64,000 bases of DNA from NCBI GenBank assembly GCA_037200975.1, contig JBBCGI010000001.1:2852001-2916000 (forward strand), read 5' to 3'. The translations under genes and the position numbers were made by a program. Under the pieces are notes generated by a model that was given only the letters and a program-made list of their open reading frames with translations, did no database searches and was not told where the DNA came from. This stretch comes from Pseudomonadota bacterium. GTDB lineage: Bacteria; Pseudomonadota; Gammaproteobacteria; Steroidobacterales; Steroidobacteraceae. Positions 18,813 to 28,087 of the stretch are shown here, in pieces. The first letter of the stretch is position 1; each line of letters starts with the position of its first letter.

Positions 18813-19603
18813 GCGGCGGCGGCTGGCGCCTGTGGGTGCTGGGCGTCGTGACTCTCGGGCTGGCCGTCGCGGCCGTACTGGTGCCGGCGATGCCGCAGCC
18901 CCTGTCGTATCACGCGTTCGCAGACTGCCGCACGTTCTGGGCGATCCCCAATTTCTTCAACGTGATCTCGAACCTGCCATTCCTCGTGGGTGGCGCGATG
19001 GGTCTGGCGCTCATCTGGAATGGCCGTGGACGCTTCATCGACCAGCGCGAGCAGCTGCCGTACCTGGTGTTCTTCCTGGGCGCGTTCCTGACTTGCTTCG
19101 GTTCGGCCTATTACCACGCCGCGCCCGACAATCCACGGCTGGTCTGGGACCGGCTGCCGATGACGTTGGGGTTCGCGGGCCTGGTGTCGGCCGCGCTCGC
19201 CGAACGTGTCGATCTCAAACTCGGCCTGCGCGCGCTCTGGCCCTTGCTGCTGGTGGGCGTGATCACGGTCGTCTACTGGTACGCCACCGAACGTGCCGGC
19301 CGCGGCAACATCATCCCGTACGCGGCCTACCAGGCCTGGTCGATCGTGGCGATCGTGTTCGTGATAGCGGCCTTTCCCGCACGGCGCTACAGCCACGGTG
19401 GGCTGCTGGCCTGGGCGGCGGTCTGGTACGGACTCGCCAAGATATTCGAGACCTTCGATCTGCAGGTGTACCGCATGCTCGGCGGCACGCTGAGCGGGCA
19501 CACGATCAAACACGTATTGGCCGCCGGCGCGGTGTTCGCTGTGGTGCGGCAGCTGCAACGGCGCAGCGCGCTGGCCGCGGTTAATATCGCCCCCGCGCCA
19601 TGA
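18809..19603 (+). CDS. Ceramidase-like (CREST superfamily) integral membrane hydrolase
   Basis: 264-residue protein with about seven hydrophobic segments. It carries the alkaline ceramidase/CREST signature residues: an early acidic/aromatic segment [22 protein letters not shown], a Ser-x-x-x-His pair in GSAYYHAAP (S99, H103), Asp in WDRLPM (D114) and two late histidines in [11 protein letters not shown] (H231, H235). Family members are zinc-dependent amide hydrolases in membranes; whether this one cleaves ceramide, another lipid amide or acts as a receptor-like protein is open. It overlaps both neighbours by 4 bp, so it is translated in series with the M32 peptidase and ttcA. Confidence 0.82.
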   Translation: MSGGGWRLWVLGVVTLGLAVAAVLVPAMPQPLSYHAFADCRTFWAIPNFFNVISNLPFLVGGAMGLALIWNGRGRFIDQREQLPYLVFFLGAFLTCFGSAYYHAAPDNPRLVWDRLPMTLGFAGLVSAALAERVDLKLGLRALWPLLLVGVITVVYWYATERAGRGNIIPYAAYQAWSIVAIVFVIAAFPARRYSHGGLLAWAAVWYGLAKIFETFDLQVYRMLGGTLSGHTIKHVLAAGAVFAVVRQLQRRSALAAVNIAPAP

Positions 19604-20445
19604 ACGCCTCACCAGAAACCGCCCTCGAACCCGCTTCAGCCCCGGAATGGCCGTCGCAAACCGCGAAGAAGCTCGGCGCGCAGCTGCGCGGCCTGGTCGG
19701 CAAGGCCATCGAGGACTATCGGATGATCGTGCCTGGCGATCGGGTCATGGTGTGCCTGTCGGGCGGCAAGGATTCGTACACCCTGCTCGACGTGTTGCTG
19801 TCATTGAAACGTTCCGCGCCGGTCGATTTCGAGCTGTTCGCCGTCAATCTCGACCAGAAGCAGCCGGACTTTCCCGCCGACGTGTTGCCTGACTACCTGC
19901 GCGGCTTGAACGTGCCGTTCCACGTGGTCGAGCAGGACACGTACAGCGTGGTCAAACGCGTGATCCCGGAAGGCAAGACGATGTGCGGACTGTGTTCGCG
20001 CCTGCGGCGCGGTGCGTTGTACCGCTACGCTGCAGAAAACGGCTTCACCAAGATTGCCCTTGGACACCACCGGGACGACATCGTCGAAACGCTGTTCCTC
20101 AACATGTTCTTCGGCGGCCGGCTCAAGGCCATGGCACCCAAACTACTGTCCGAGGACGGCCGCCACATCGTGATCCGCCCGCTGGCCTACGTGGCCGAGT
20201 CGTTGATCGCGCGCTACGCGACGGCGCGCGAGTTCCCCATCATCCCCTGCAAGTTGTGCGGGTCGCAGGACAATGCGCAGCGCAAGGAAGTCAAACGCAT
20301 GCTGGCCGACTGGGAGCTCAAATTCCCCGGCCGCACCGAGTCGATCTTCACCGCGCTGCGCAACGTCGAGAACGCGCACCTGGCCGATCCCCGGAGCTTC
20401 GATTTCCCAGGTCTCGATGACCAACGACAGCCCACCGACCGTTAA
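19600..20445 (+). CDS. ttcA: tRNA 2-thiocytidine(32) synthetase
   Basis: Adds sulfur to C32 of certain tRNAs using ATP and an iron-sulfur cluster. The PP-loop SGGKDS is at 54-59; the two cluster-binding CxxC motifs are present as MCGLCSR and PCKLCGS, along with the family [17 protein letters not shown] motif. At 281 residues it is near family length, with a short N-terminal extension of about 20 residues. It overlaps the ceramidase-like gene by 4 bp and the downstream phosphatase/ADP-ribosylglycohydrolase by 29 bp. Cytoplasmic. Confidence 0.96.
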   Translation: MNASPETALEPASAPEWPSQTAKKLGAQLRGLVGKAIEDYRMIVPGDRVMVCLSGGKDSYTLLDVLLSLKRSAPVDFELFAVNLDQKQPDFPADVLPDYLRGLNVPFHVVEQDTYSVVKRVIPEGKTMCGLCSRLRRGALYRYAAENGFTKIALGHHRDDIVETLFLNMFFGGRLKAMAPKLLSEDGRHIVIRPLAYVAESLIARYATAREFPIIPCKLCGSQDNAQRKEVKRMLADWELKFPGRTESIFTALRNVENAHLADPRSFDFPGLDDQRQPTDR

Positions 20446-21907
20446 GCCGATCGCCGAGTCGTACTGGGTCATCGAAGACCGGCTGCTGGCCGGCAAATAC
20501 CCGGGTGGAAAAACCTTGCCCGAACTCGAGCGCCGCCTCGGCCTGCTGCTCGAGGCGAAGTTCGACGCATTCATCGACCTGACCCAGCCCGGCGAGCTGC
20601 CGGACTACGAAAGTTATCTGCCGCCGAACGTCGCGTACGCGCGCGAGCCGATCCCCGATCACGGCGTGCCGGCCGATCCGGCGCAGATGACCGAGATCCT
20701 GCGCGTGCTGGACGAATTCCTGGCCGCCGGTCGCCGGGTGTACGTGCATTGCCGGGCCGGCATCGGCCGCACCGGCACGGTCGTCGGCTGTCACCTGGTC
20801 GAGCAGGGCCTGAGCGGCGCGGACGCGCTCGCCAGGCTCAACGAGCTATGGCAGGGCAGCGATCGCTCTGACATCTGGCCCGAAGTGCCCGAAACCCCGG
20901 AGCAGATCGAATTCATCCGCAACTGGCTGCCGAAATCGGCCGGCGACCCGATGGGCGCGCCCGACGTGCTCGACGCCGCCCGCAGCCTGCGCGAACGGTT
21001 TCAGGGTGCGCTCGTCGGTCTCGCGGTGGCCGACGCGCTGGCCGCCCATACCCAGTTTCGCAAGCCCGGCAGCTTTGCCGCGGTCGGTGACCTGCTGGGC
21101 GGCGGTCCGTTCGACATGCCGCGCGGCGCATGGACCGACGACACCGCCATGGCCCTGCTGCTGGCCGAGAGCCTGCTCGCGCGCGAGGGCTTCGACGGAA
21201 ACGACCAGGTGCAGCGCTTCGCCCGCTGGCAGCGCGAGGGTTATGGCAGCTCGACCGGCCAATGCGTCGGCATCTCGGCGAGCGTGGCGCGGGCGCTGGC
21301 GACCGCCCAGTACAAGCGTCAGCCGTTCGCGGGTTCGCACGATCCGGAACAGCTCGACAAGGATCCGCTGTCGCGCGTGGCGCCGCCCGTCATGTACTTC
21401 TTCGCCCACACCGCGGAGGCCGTGGCGCGCGCGGCCGAAGCCGCCCGGATCACGGCGCAGGCCCCGCTGGTACTCGATTGCGTGCGGCTGCTCGCGGCGA
21501 TGGTTCACCAGGCGCTTTCGGGACGTGACAAACAGGCCGTTCTGCATCCGCCGCGCGATTCCTGGGCGACGATGACCACGCGGCCCGAGGTACTGGCGAT
21601 TTACGAGGGGTCGTATTCCCGGCGCATGCCGCCCGAGATCAGCGGCGGCGGCCATATCCTGCAGACGCTCGAGGCCGCGCTATGGGCCTTTCACCATGGC
21701 GAGACGTTTCGCGAAGGCGCCTTGCTGGCCGCGAATCTCGGCCGCGACTCGGATGTGGTCTGCGCGGCATACGGCCAGCTGGCCGGTGCCTATCACGGCG
21801 TAAGCGCGATTCCCGGAATCTGGCGTAACAGCCTGATCAAGCAAGATCTCGTCATCGAGACCGCGGACCGGCTTCTCACTCACGCCCTCGTGACCCTTGG
21901 AAGCTGA
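20417..21907 (+). CDS. Dual-specificity-type phosphatase / ADP-ribosylglycohydrolase fusion protein
   Basis: 496-residue two-domain enzyme. Residues about 10-175 form a tyrosine/dual-specificity phosphatase domain: [11 protein letters not shown] with nucleophile Cys112 and Arg118, and a candidate general acid in PIPDHGVP. Residues about 190-496 form an ADP-ribosylglycohydrolase domain: [15 protein letters not shown] at its start, magnesium-site motif [11 protein letters not shown], and a C-terminal [20 protein letters not shown] (usually GGDxDT). The ATG at 20417 lies inside ttcA; an upstream extension of the frame is only ttcA in another frame. It could remove both phosphate and ADP-ribose groups from protein or nucleic acid targets, but no substrate is evident. 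Part of the 17-24 kb operon. Confidence 0.9.
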   Translation: MTNDSPPTVKPIAESYWVIEDRLLAGKYPGGKTLPELERRLGLLLEAKFDAFIDLTQPGELPDYESYLPPNVAYAREPIPDHGVPADPAQMTEILRVLDEFLAAGRRVYVHCRAGIGRTGTVVGCHLVEQGLSGADALARLNELWQGSDRSDIWPEVPETPEQIEFIRNWLPKSAGDPMGAPDVLDAARSLRERFQGALVGLAVADALAAHTQFRKPGSFAAVGDLLGGGPFDMPRGAWTDDTAMALLLAESLLAREGFDGNDQVQRFARWQREGYGSSTGQCVGISASVARALATAQYKRQPFAGSHDPEQLDKDPLSRVAPPVMYFFAHTAEAVARAAEAARITAQAPLVLDCVRLLAAMVHQALSGRDKQAVLHPPRDSWATMTTRPEVLAIYEGSYSRRMPPEISGGGHILQTLEAALWAFHHGETFREGALLAANLGRDSDVVCAAYGQLAGAYHGVSAIPGIWRNSLIKQDLVIETADRLLTHALVTLGS

Positions 21908-21943
21908 TTCCGCAAGTCGAACGACTCGTTTACATTGCCTGCC

Positions 21944-22987
21944 ATGCCGACCACGCGCCCTTCCCGCGTCCGACGCGCCACGCGTTCCTGGACGCGGATG
22001 TCCGACGAGCAATTGCTCGGGCAGCGTTTCTGCGACCTGAAACTCAAGATCGAACGGTCGCCGGTGGCTGCACGCGTCAAGCGTCTGTACCGCGAGCTCG
22101 ACAAGCGCGAGATCGGTTTTCGCCCGCACGTGTGGTTGTCGGAGGAATGGTTTTCTCCCGACGGTGTACCGGGCATCGCCGTTCCTTTCTATCTTGCGCA
22201 TCCGCGCCTCGAGCGCCTCGAGCGGCGGATGATGCGCAACGTCGAGGGCGGCAGCGCCGAGAGTGCGATGCGTATCCTGCGTCACGAAGCCGGACACGCG
22301 ATCGACACCGCGTACCGGCTGCGCCGGCGCAAGCGCTGGCGCGAAGTGTTCGGTCCGGCCTCGCTGCCGTATCCCGATACTTATAGAGCGCGGCCCGGCA
22401 GCCGCCGCTACGTGCAGCACCTGGGCGAGTGGTATGCGCAGGCGCATCCCTGCGAGGATTTCGCCGAAACCTTCGCGGTGTGGCTCAAGCCCAATTCCTC
22501 GTGGCGCCGCACCTATGCGCAATGGCCCGCGTTCCACAAGCTCGAAGTCGTCGACGAGATGCTTGACGAGGTCCGCGGTACTCGCGCACCGGTGCGCAAC
22601 CGCGAAGTGGTGGAACCGCTGCGCGAGAACACGCGCACGCTCGCCGACCACTACCGCGCGAAGCTCAAGCGCTACAGCCTGTACCGGCGCACGGTCACCG
22701 ACCATCTGCTCGAGCGGGTGTTCACCGCCGAGAAGAAAGCCCGCGCGCGGCGCGCCAGCACGTTCCTGCGCGCGCACAGCCTGCATCTGGTGAACGCGAC
22801 ACTGCGTGAGCTCGAAGCCGAGCGGTACAGCGTGGAGCAGATCCTGCGCATTGCGGTCGAGCGCGCGGAGAAACTCGGTCTGTGGGTGCGCGGCAGCCGC
22901 CGCGGTGCGCTGCGCCATGCGAGCTGGATGCTCATTTCCCTGACGCGTCTGTATGCGCAGGGTGAGAGCCCGCGTCTTTCCTTATGA
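21944..22987 (+). CDS. Putative zinc-dependent metallopeptidase
   Basis: 347-residue protein with a gluzincin-like zinc motif: RHEAGHAID (H114, E115, H118) followed by HPCEDFAETFAVWL, whose E171 or E175 would be the third ligand. The remaining sequence is basic and helical with no signal peptide or membrane segment. It resembles predicted zinc-binding metallopeptidases found beside D-Ala-D-Ala-ligase-like genes; no biochemical role is known to me. The ATG at 21944 is preferred over the TTG at 21935. The stop overlaps the ATP-grasp start by 4 bp, so the two proteins are probably made together. Confidence 0.8.
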   Translation: MPTTRPSRVRRATRSWTRMSDEQLLGQRFCDLKLKIERSPVAARVKRLYRELDKREIGFRPHVWLSEEWFSPDGVPGIAVPFYLAHPRLERLERRMMRNVEGGSAESAMRILRHEAGHAIDTAYRLRRRKRWREVFGPASLPYPDTYRARPGSRRYVQHLGEWYAQAHPCEDFAETFAVWLKPNSSWRRTYAQWPAFHKLEVVDEMLDEVRGTRAPVRNREVVEPLRENTRTLADHYRAKLKRYSLYRRTVTDHLLERVFTAEKKARARRASTFLRAHSLHLVNATLRELEAERYSVEQILRIAVERAEKLGLWVRGSRRGALRHASWMLISLTRLYAQGESPRLSL

Positions 22988-24018
22988 AGCGAATGCGCAC
23001 GCTGGTCGTCGTGCATTCGACGCTGGTCCCGCCCGAAACTCTCGAAGGGCACAGCGAAAAGGAAATCGAGGAATGGCGCACTGAGTACGACGTCGTCTCG
23101 ACGCTCAAGAAGTCCGGCCATGAGGTGCGTTGCCTCGGCATCTCCGACAGCCTCGAGGAGCTGCGCAGTGTGGTCACGGAGTGGAAGCCCGAGATCGTCT
23201 TCAACCTGCTGGAAGAATTCGACGGCATCGTCACCTACGACCAGCACGTGGTCGCGTTCCTGGAGCTGCTGCGCCAGCCGTACACCGGCTGCAATCCACG
23301 CGGCCTGCTGCTCGCGCGCGACAAGCCGCTGTGCAAACAGCTGCTGTCCTACCACCGCATTCCATCGCCGCAATTTGCCGTGTTTCGACGTGGCCTGAAG
23401 CTGCGGCTGCCGCGCAAGATCAAGTATCCGCTGTTCGTGAAGTCCACCACCGAGGATGCCTCGCTCGGCATTTCGCAGGCGTCGATCGTGACCGACAAGG
23501 CGCATCTCAAGGAGCGCATCGAGTTCGTACACGACCAGGTGCAGACCGACGCGCTGGTCGAGGAATACATCGAGGGCCGCGAGTTGTACATCGGCGTGAT
23601 GGGCAACGACCGGCTCACGCGCCTGCCCATCTGGGAAATGAAATTCGGTTCGTTGTCCGAATCGTCGGCCGGCATCGCCACGCGCCGCGTGAAGTGGGAC
23701 AAGAAGTACCAGAAGAAACACGGCATCGACACACACGAGGCGCAGGACCTGCCGCCGGCGGTGGTCGCGCGTCTCGACAAACTATCGCGCCGCGTCTATC
23801 GCTCGCTCGGCCTGTCGGGTTGTGCGCGCATCGACTACCGCATGAACGCCGATGGACAGATCTACGTCATCGAAGCCAATCCGAATCCGAACCTCGCGGC
23901 CGATGAAGACTTCGCGCAGTCCGCGCTGGCCGCGGGCGTCGAATATGCCGAGCTGCTGGAAAAACTGCTCACGCTCGGCGCGGGATATCAGGCAGAGTGG
24001 CGCGCCTATTACGGCTGA
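22984..24018 (+). CDS. ATP-grasp ligase related to D-alanine-D-alanine ligase
   Basis: 344-residue ATP-grasp enzyme. An N-terminal Rossmann-like part (TLVVVHSTLVPP) leads to PYTGCNPRGLLLARDKPLCKQLL, the D-Ala-D-Ala-ligase-type substrate region near residues 99-120, then the ATP-binding lysine in KYPLFVKS, EEYIEGRELYIGVMGN, and the metal-binding CARIDYRMNADGQIYVIEANPNPNLA near the end. Such enzymes join a carboxylate to an amine using ATP. The acceptor is not predictable, and the dedicated cell-wall ligase of the organism is more likely elsewhere. Coupled to the zinc peptidase upstream by a 4-bp overlap; a lipoprotein gene follows after 19 bp. Confidence 0.88.
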   Translation: MKRMRTLVVVHSTLVPPETLEGHSEKEIEEWRTEYDVVSTLKKSGHEVRCLGISDSLEELRSVVTEWKPEIVFNLLEEFDGIVTYDQHVVAFLELLRQPYTGCNPRGLLLARDKPLCKQLLSYHRIPSPQFAVFRRGLKLRLPRKIKYPLFVKSTTEDASLGISQASIVTDKAHLKERIEFVHDQVQTDALVEEYIEGRELYIGVMGNDRLTRLPIWEMKFGSLSESSAGIATRRVKWDKKYQKKHGIDTHEAQDLPPAVVARLDKLSRRVYRSLGLSGCARIDYRMNADGQIYVIEANPNPNLAADEDFAQSALAAGVEYAELLEKLLTLGAGYQAEWRAYYG

Positions 24019-24037
24019 TTGGCGGATGAGGGTGCGC

Positions 24038-24520
24038 ATGAATCACAAACGCTGGCGAACGGGGATCGCGGTCCTGCTGTTCGCAACGCTCGCCGCCTGT
24101 GTGAATCAGCAGGAACGAACCAAGCGCGATATCCAGAAGTTCATGTCGTACGTCGCCGGCGAGTACGTGAGCCACGCTGGCGATACGCTGGTCATCGCAC
24201 CGGTGTATTCACGCATGATCGCCATGGACACCGTGTACGTGGAGCGCACGTCGGGCGAAGGCACTTCCGGAAGACTCATCGAACTGGCGCCGGGCAAGAA
24301 GGGCACCATCCTGCAGATCGCGTATTCGTTCACGCAGCAGGGTCAATGGCGCAACCTGCGCGAACAGCCGGAGTTGTTCAGCGCGTTGTTGCCGAAGGAC
24401 GTGCGTGCCGCCGGCACCTGCGACATCAAGCTCGCCGAAGACCGCAATTCGCTCGACTACAGCTGCGGCGGAGCCAAATCGGTCAACTACACCCGCGTGT
24501 TACACGGCAACCCCAACTGA
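24038..24520 (+). CDS. Small lipoprotein, possibly CpcT/CpeT-like
   Basis: About 160 residues, with a lipoprotein signal ending in LAAC. The mature domain is beta-rich (FMSYVAGEYVSHAG, MDTVYVERTSG, TILQIAYSF, CDIKLAEDRNSLDYSCGG) and is faintly reminiscent of the CpcT/CpeT (DUF1001) barrel, which in cyanobacteria attaches bilins; I would not assign that activity here. ATG 24038 is preferred because GAGGG sits five bases upstream; ATG 24026 is also in frame. It is last in the operon and ends 3 bp from the convergent S9 peptidase gene. Confidence 0.72.
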   Translation: MNHKRWRTGIAVLLFATLAACVNQQERTKRDIQKFMSYVAGEYVSHAGDTLVIAPVYSRMIAMDTVYVERTSGEGTSGRLIELAPGKKGTILQIAYSFTQQGQWRNLREQPELFSALLPKDVRAAGTCDIKLAEDRNSLDYSCGGAKSVNYTRVLHGNPN

Positions 24521-24523
24521 CGC

Positions 24524-26578
24524 TCACGGCTGCGTGTGGGCGTCGAGCCAGTCGAGCACCGTGCCGTACCACTTGATGCTGTTGTCGGGCTTCAGCACCC
24601 AGTGATTCTCGTCGGGGAAATACAGTAGTTTGCTTTCGATGCCGCGGCGTTGCAGCGCCGTGAAGGTCGCGATTCCCTGCGTGTCCGGCACGCGGAAATC
24701 CTGCTCGCCATGGATCACCAGCATCGGCGTGCGCCATTCCTTGACGAAGTTGGCCGGGTTGAAGCGCTCGTAGTTTTCGGCCGCCTGGTAGTAAGGACCG
24801 CCGTTTTCCCATTCCGGGAACCACAACTCCTCGGTCGAGTAATACATCGAGCGGGTGTCGAAGATGCCGTCGTGATTGACGATGCAACGGAAGCCGTCGG
24901 GCCAGTTGCCCGCGATCCAGTTCTGCATGTAGCCGCCATACGAAGCGCCGAGCGAGCAGGCGCGTTTCCCGTCCAGCCACGGGTATTTCTGCAGCGCCGC
25001 CGCGAAACCCTTCTGCAGGTCTTCGAACGGGCGGTCGCCCCAATGCTGGCTGATGGAATCGGTGAACGCCTGCCCGTAACCGGGTGAGCCGTGGAAATCG
25101 ATGAACACCGTGCCGTAGCCGCGCGCCGCGAAGGTCTGGGCATTCCAGCGCCAGTTCCACTGGTTCTGGAAGCTCGACTGCGGCCCGCCGTGGATGACGT
25201 AGGCGACCGGGAATTTCCTGGCCGCCGCGAATCCGAAAGGTTTGACGACGTAGCCGTACACGGTTTCATCGTTCCAGCCCTTGAAGCTGAATTGTTCGAA
25301 GGCGCCGAGTGTGCGCGCGCCGAGCAGGGCGGCGTTGGCCTGGGTCAGCCGTCGCGGCGCGCCCTTGCCAAGTAGATAGAGATCGGGCGGCGTGGCGAGG
25401 TCGTGCCAGACGACCACGGCGCCGCGGGGCGCGGCCGAGAAATCGCCGACCGACCCTGCGCCCGACAGCGGCGTGACGCGCCCGCTCGCGACGTCGACGG
25501 AAAAAAGCACGCTCTGGCCGACATCGTTGGCGGTGGCCAGCAAGGTGCGGCCGTCGCGCGTGACGTCGAGATGCGCGACCGAGCGGTCCCACGCGGGCGC
25601 CACTTCGCGGGTCGCGCCGTTGTGTGACACCATGATCGCGAAGCGGTCGGCCTCGAAACCGGGCCGTTTCATCGCGAGCCAGGCGAGATCGCCGTTCGCG
25701 AGGAACACCGGCTGCGTATCCCAGGCGGGGTTGGCCGGTGTCAGGTTCTTCGGCGGCTCGCTGCCGTCCGAGGGCGCAAGGTACAGATCGAAGTTCGTCG
25801 ACCACGCTTCTTCCCGGCCGGCGGCGCGGGCGCTGAAGACGACCTGTGAGCCGTCGGGGCTGAAGGTGTATTCCTCGTCGCCGCCGTCGGGCTTGGAGGG
25901 CACATCGGCCTCGAGCGCCTTGCTCACGTTGACCGGCGTACCGGCGCGGCCGTCGGCGTTCACCGGCGCGACGAACAGGTTCGAGCGTGTGCCGTCGCGC
26001 CAGGTGTCCCAGTGGCGGATGAACAATTCATCGTAGATACGCGCCGAAGATTTCTGCTTCGCGTTGGCGTCGAGCCGGTCGCGCGTGCACTTGAGATCGG
26101 CGCAGTCCCGGAATACATCCATGCCGAGCGCGATGCGGCCGCCACCCGAGGACATCTTGAAGCTGCCCACGTCGACTGGATAGTCGGTGATCTGCACCGC
26201 CTCGCCGCCCGACAATGGCAGCCGCCAGATCTGCATCGAGCCCGCGCGCGATGACAGGAAGTAGATGCTGGTGCCATCCATCGACCAGCGTGGGTGGGTA
26301 TCGTTGGCGGAATGCTGGGTGAGGCGGCGCGGCTTCGCGGCGTTCGCGGCGAGTTCGACCAGCCACAGATCGCTGCGGCCGCGATTCGCGTCGAGATCTG
26401 TCTCGCGTTGCACGTACACGACGAACTTTCCGTTCGGAGAGACCTGCGGGTCGCTGACCCGCGCCAGCATGTTGAGGTCCGTCGCCGTGAAGGCGCCGGC
26501 AGGCACGTCGGCACCGCGCGCGTCGTGAATGCCGGCCACACAGGCCAACGCAACAATGCCGGACAACCATGACTTCAT
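24524..26578 (-). CDS. S9 family prolyl oligopeptidase / dipeptidyl-aminopeptidase-like
   Basis: 684-residue exported serine peptidase. A signal peptide (residues 1-22), an N-terminal seven-bladed beta-propeller (about 30-420) with WD40/TolB-like turns (SPNGKFVVYVQR, SMDGTSIYFLSSR), and a C-terminal alpha/beta-hydrolase domain. The triad is visible: Ser546 in GASYGGYM, Asp627 in HGEQDFRVP, His659 in DENHWV. HGGPQSSF forms the oxyanion region. The start at 26578 is chosen because AGGAGA lies 8 bases upstream and the product begins with the signal peptide; the open frame upstream is antisense to the divergent HAD gene. Probably periplasmic peptide degradation. Confidence 0.95.
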   Translation of the reverse strand: MKSWLSGIVALACVAGIHDARGADVPAGAFTATDLNMLARVSDPQVSPNGKFVVYVQRETDLDANRGRSDLWLVELAANAAKPRRLTQHSANDTHPRWSMDGTSIYFLSSRAGSMQIWRLPLSGGEAVQITDYPVDVGSFKMSSGGGRIALGMDVFRDCADLKCTRDRLDANAKQKSSARIYDELFIRHWDTWRDGTRSNLFVAPVNADGRAGTPVNVSKALEADVPSKPDGGDEEYTFSPDGSQVVFSARAAGREEAWSTNFDLYLAPSDGSEPPKNLTPANPAWDTQPVFLANGDLAWLAMKRPGFEADRFAIMVSHNGATREVAPAWDRSVAHLDVTRDGRTLLATANDVGQSVLFSVDVASGRVTPLSGAGSVGDFSAAPRGAVVVWHDLATPPDLYLLGKGAPRRLTQANAALLGARTLGAFEQFSFKGWNDETVYGYVVKPFGFAAARKFPVAYVIHGGPQSSFQNQWNWRWNAQTFAARGYGTVFIDFHGSPGYGQAFTDSISQHWGDRPFEDLQKGFAAALQKYPWLDGKRACSLGASYGGYMQNWIAGNWPDGFRCIVNHDGIFDTRSMYYSTEELWFPEWENGGPYYQAAENYERFNPANFVKEWRTPMLVIHGEQDFRVPDTQGIATFTALQRRGIESKLLYFPDENHWVLKPDNSIKWYGTVLDWLDAHTQP

Positions 26579-26624
26579 GAATCTCTCCTCACTTGTTGAC
26601 GTTCCCCGACGCTTGATCCTTAAC

Positions 26625-27338
26625 ATGCGCGAAATGAAACTCAAGCCGGTCCGTGCGATCTGTTTCGATCTCGACAACACGTTGTGGGATGTCGAGCCCG
26701 TGTTGTCGCGCGCGGAGCGCATTCTCGCCGATTGGTTACGGAGCCGGTATCCGAAAATTCCGCTGGCATTCTCTGCCGCGGAAACGCTGGAATTGCGCGC
26801 CGCGCTGCTGCGCGAGCAGCCCCACCGGGCCCACGACTTCACCTTCCTCAGGCGCGAAACCCTCGCGCGCATGGCGGACGCGACCGGCTACGACCGCGCC
26901 ATGGCGCACGACGCGTTCGCGTTGTGGCACGCCGCGCGTAACGAGGTAACGCCCTTCGCGGAGGTGTTGTCCGCGCTCGAGCGGCTCAAGCCGCGATATC
27001 GGCTCGCCACGCTCAGCAATGGCAATGCGGACCTTGCGGTTATCGGCATGGCGCACCATTTTGAAGTCGTTCTGCACGCGGCTGCACTCGGATGCGCCAA
27101 GCCGGATGCGCGTGCCTACATGGCGCTCGCGGACGCGCTGACACTCAAACCCGCGGAAATACTGTTTGTAGGCGACGAACCTCTGGCCGATGTGGCGGGT
27201 CCACGGATAGCTGGCATGCAAACTGTATGGGTGAATAGGGCTGGAGTTGTTTGGCCCGACGCGTTGCCCGCGGCGGACGCGAATATCTCCGGCCTCGATG
27301 AACTCGTGACCCTGCTCACGACCGACGAGCGTAGTTAG
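26625..27338 (+). CDS. HAD-family hydrolase (YigB-like phosphatase)
   Basis: 237-residue haloacid-dehalogenase-type phosphatase. Motif I is CFDLDNTLWDVEPV with nucleophile and acid aspartates; motif II is ATLSNGNADL; the motif III lysine is in GCAKPDARAY; motif IV is FVGDEPLADVAGPRIAGMQTVWVNR. The alpha-helical cap is type C1, as in E. coli YigB, which dephosphorylates flavin mononucleotide precursors; that substrate is only a suggestion. The start is ATG 26625 or 26634. It is divergent from the S9 peptidase with 46 bp between starts. Downstream, 27384-27403 holds a GGTTCC/GGAACC hairpin without a T-tract. Confidence 0.9.
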   Translation: MREMKLKPVRAICFDLDNTLWDVEPVLSRAERILADWLRSRYPKIPLAFSAAETLELRAALLREQPHRAHDFTFLRRETLARMADATGYDRAMAHDAFALWHAARNEVTPFAEVLSALERLKPRYRLATLSNGNADLAVIGMAHHFEVVLHAAALGCAKPDARAYMALADALTLKPAEILFVGDEPLADVAGPRIAGMQTVWVNRAGVVWPDALPAADANISGLDELVTLLTTDERS

Positions 27339-27455
27339 CACTGTGCACCGGCGGCTGCCAGCCGGCGCGCGGCGGCGAGAAATGGTTCCTGGATCACGGA
27401 ACCTCGCGCCGCAAAGGGCTCAACTGGCAGAGTCGGGAGCCGATTTCTGCTTGAC

Positions 27456-27460
27456 GGAGG
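27456..27460 (+). promoter_or_regulatory. Ribosome binding site deciding the GTG start at 27466
   Basis: GGAGG five bases before GTG 27466. The frame is open further upstream to 27343, but only this position has a strong Shine-Dalgarno. Confidence 0.6.
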
Positions 27461-27465
27461 TGTTT

Positions 27466-28086
27466 GTGACCATTCAGCCGGTTGCGAGTCTCAAAGAGTT
27501 CTTCCGCGACGCGTTGCACGACGCGTTGTCGCATCAACACGTGGCGGTCGACGACCAGACCGAACACTACGTCGTCAACCTGCTCACGCTGTTCTCGGAT
27601 GCCGACGCGCTCTATGAGCGCGACACGCGTGGACCCGCGCAGCGCACGCGCCTCAAACCGTTGGTGGTGATGCTCGCGGAAGCGCTCGAAGCGCCCACCC
27701 AGGAAGCGCGGTTCCGCGGTCTGCAGCGCCTGGGCGACGTGTCGCTGTTCATCGCGGGATTTTTCTCGGCGGGCTTCGCGCGCAAGCTGGTCGACATCGA
27801 TTACCACATTGCCATGGGCGGCCGCGCCTACGGCACGCTCGCGGACCATTGCCCGCCTGCGCGCGGGCGCACGCTGCGCCAGGTGTTCGCCGAGCTGGCC
27901 ACGAAGTTCACGCCGATGGTCGACGCGCTCAACGAGATCAGCGAAAGCTCGTACCAGCATTCGGACAAGGACCGCCTGCGGCTCTACGAGTTGTGGGTGA
28001 AGACGGGCAGCGAACGCTCGCGGCGCTTGCTGCGCAAACTCGGTCTCGAGCCCGCGCCGGCGGCGCGCAGCCTGCTGGCGCACTGA
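27466..28086 (+). CDS. Conserved-looking protein of unknown function (first of a pair)
   Basis: 206-residue cytoplasmic protein starting at GTG 27466. Mostly helical, with no signal or membrane segment and no domain I recognise. Notable segments are VDDQTEHYVVNLLTLFSDADALYERD near the N-terminus, LGDVSLFIAGFFSAGFARKLVDIDYHIAMGGRAYG in the middle and a basic C-terminus (SERSRRLLRKLGL). The next gene starts 2 bp after its stop, so the two are almost certainly co-expressed and may form a complex. Confidence 0.72.
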   Translation: MTIQPVASLKEFFRDALHDALSHQHVAVDDQTEHYVVNLLTLFSDADALYERDTRGPAQRTRLKPLVVMLAEALEAPTQEARFRGLQRLGDVSLFIAGFFSAGFARKLVDIDYHIAMGGRAYGTLADHCPPARGRTLRQVFAELATKFTPMVDALNEISESSYQHSDKDRLRLYELWVKTGSERSRRLLRKLGLEPAPAARSLLAH

Positions 28087-28087
28087 C

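Noticed and set aside
22984-24018. Calling the ATP-grasp gene ddl
   Set aside because: The motifs are only partly those of Ddl, it sits outside any cell-wall cluster, and it pairs with a peptidase; a specific D-Ala-D-Ala ligase role is not supported.
24038-24520. Phycobilin lyase function (CpcT/CpeT)
   Set aside because: Similarity is faint and no bilin pathway or phycobiliprotein gene is in the window.
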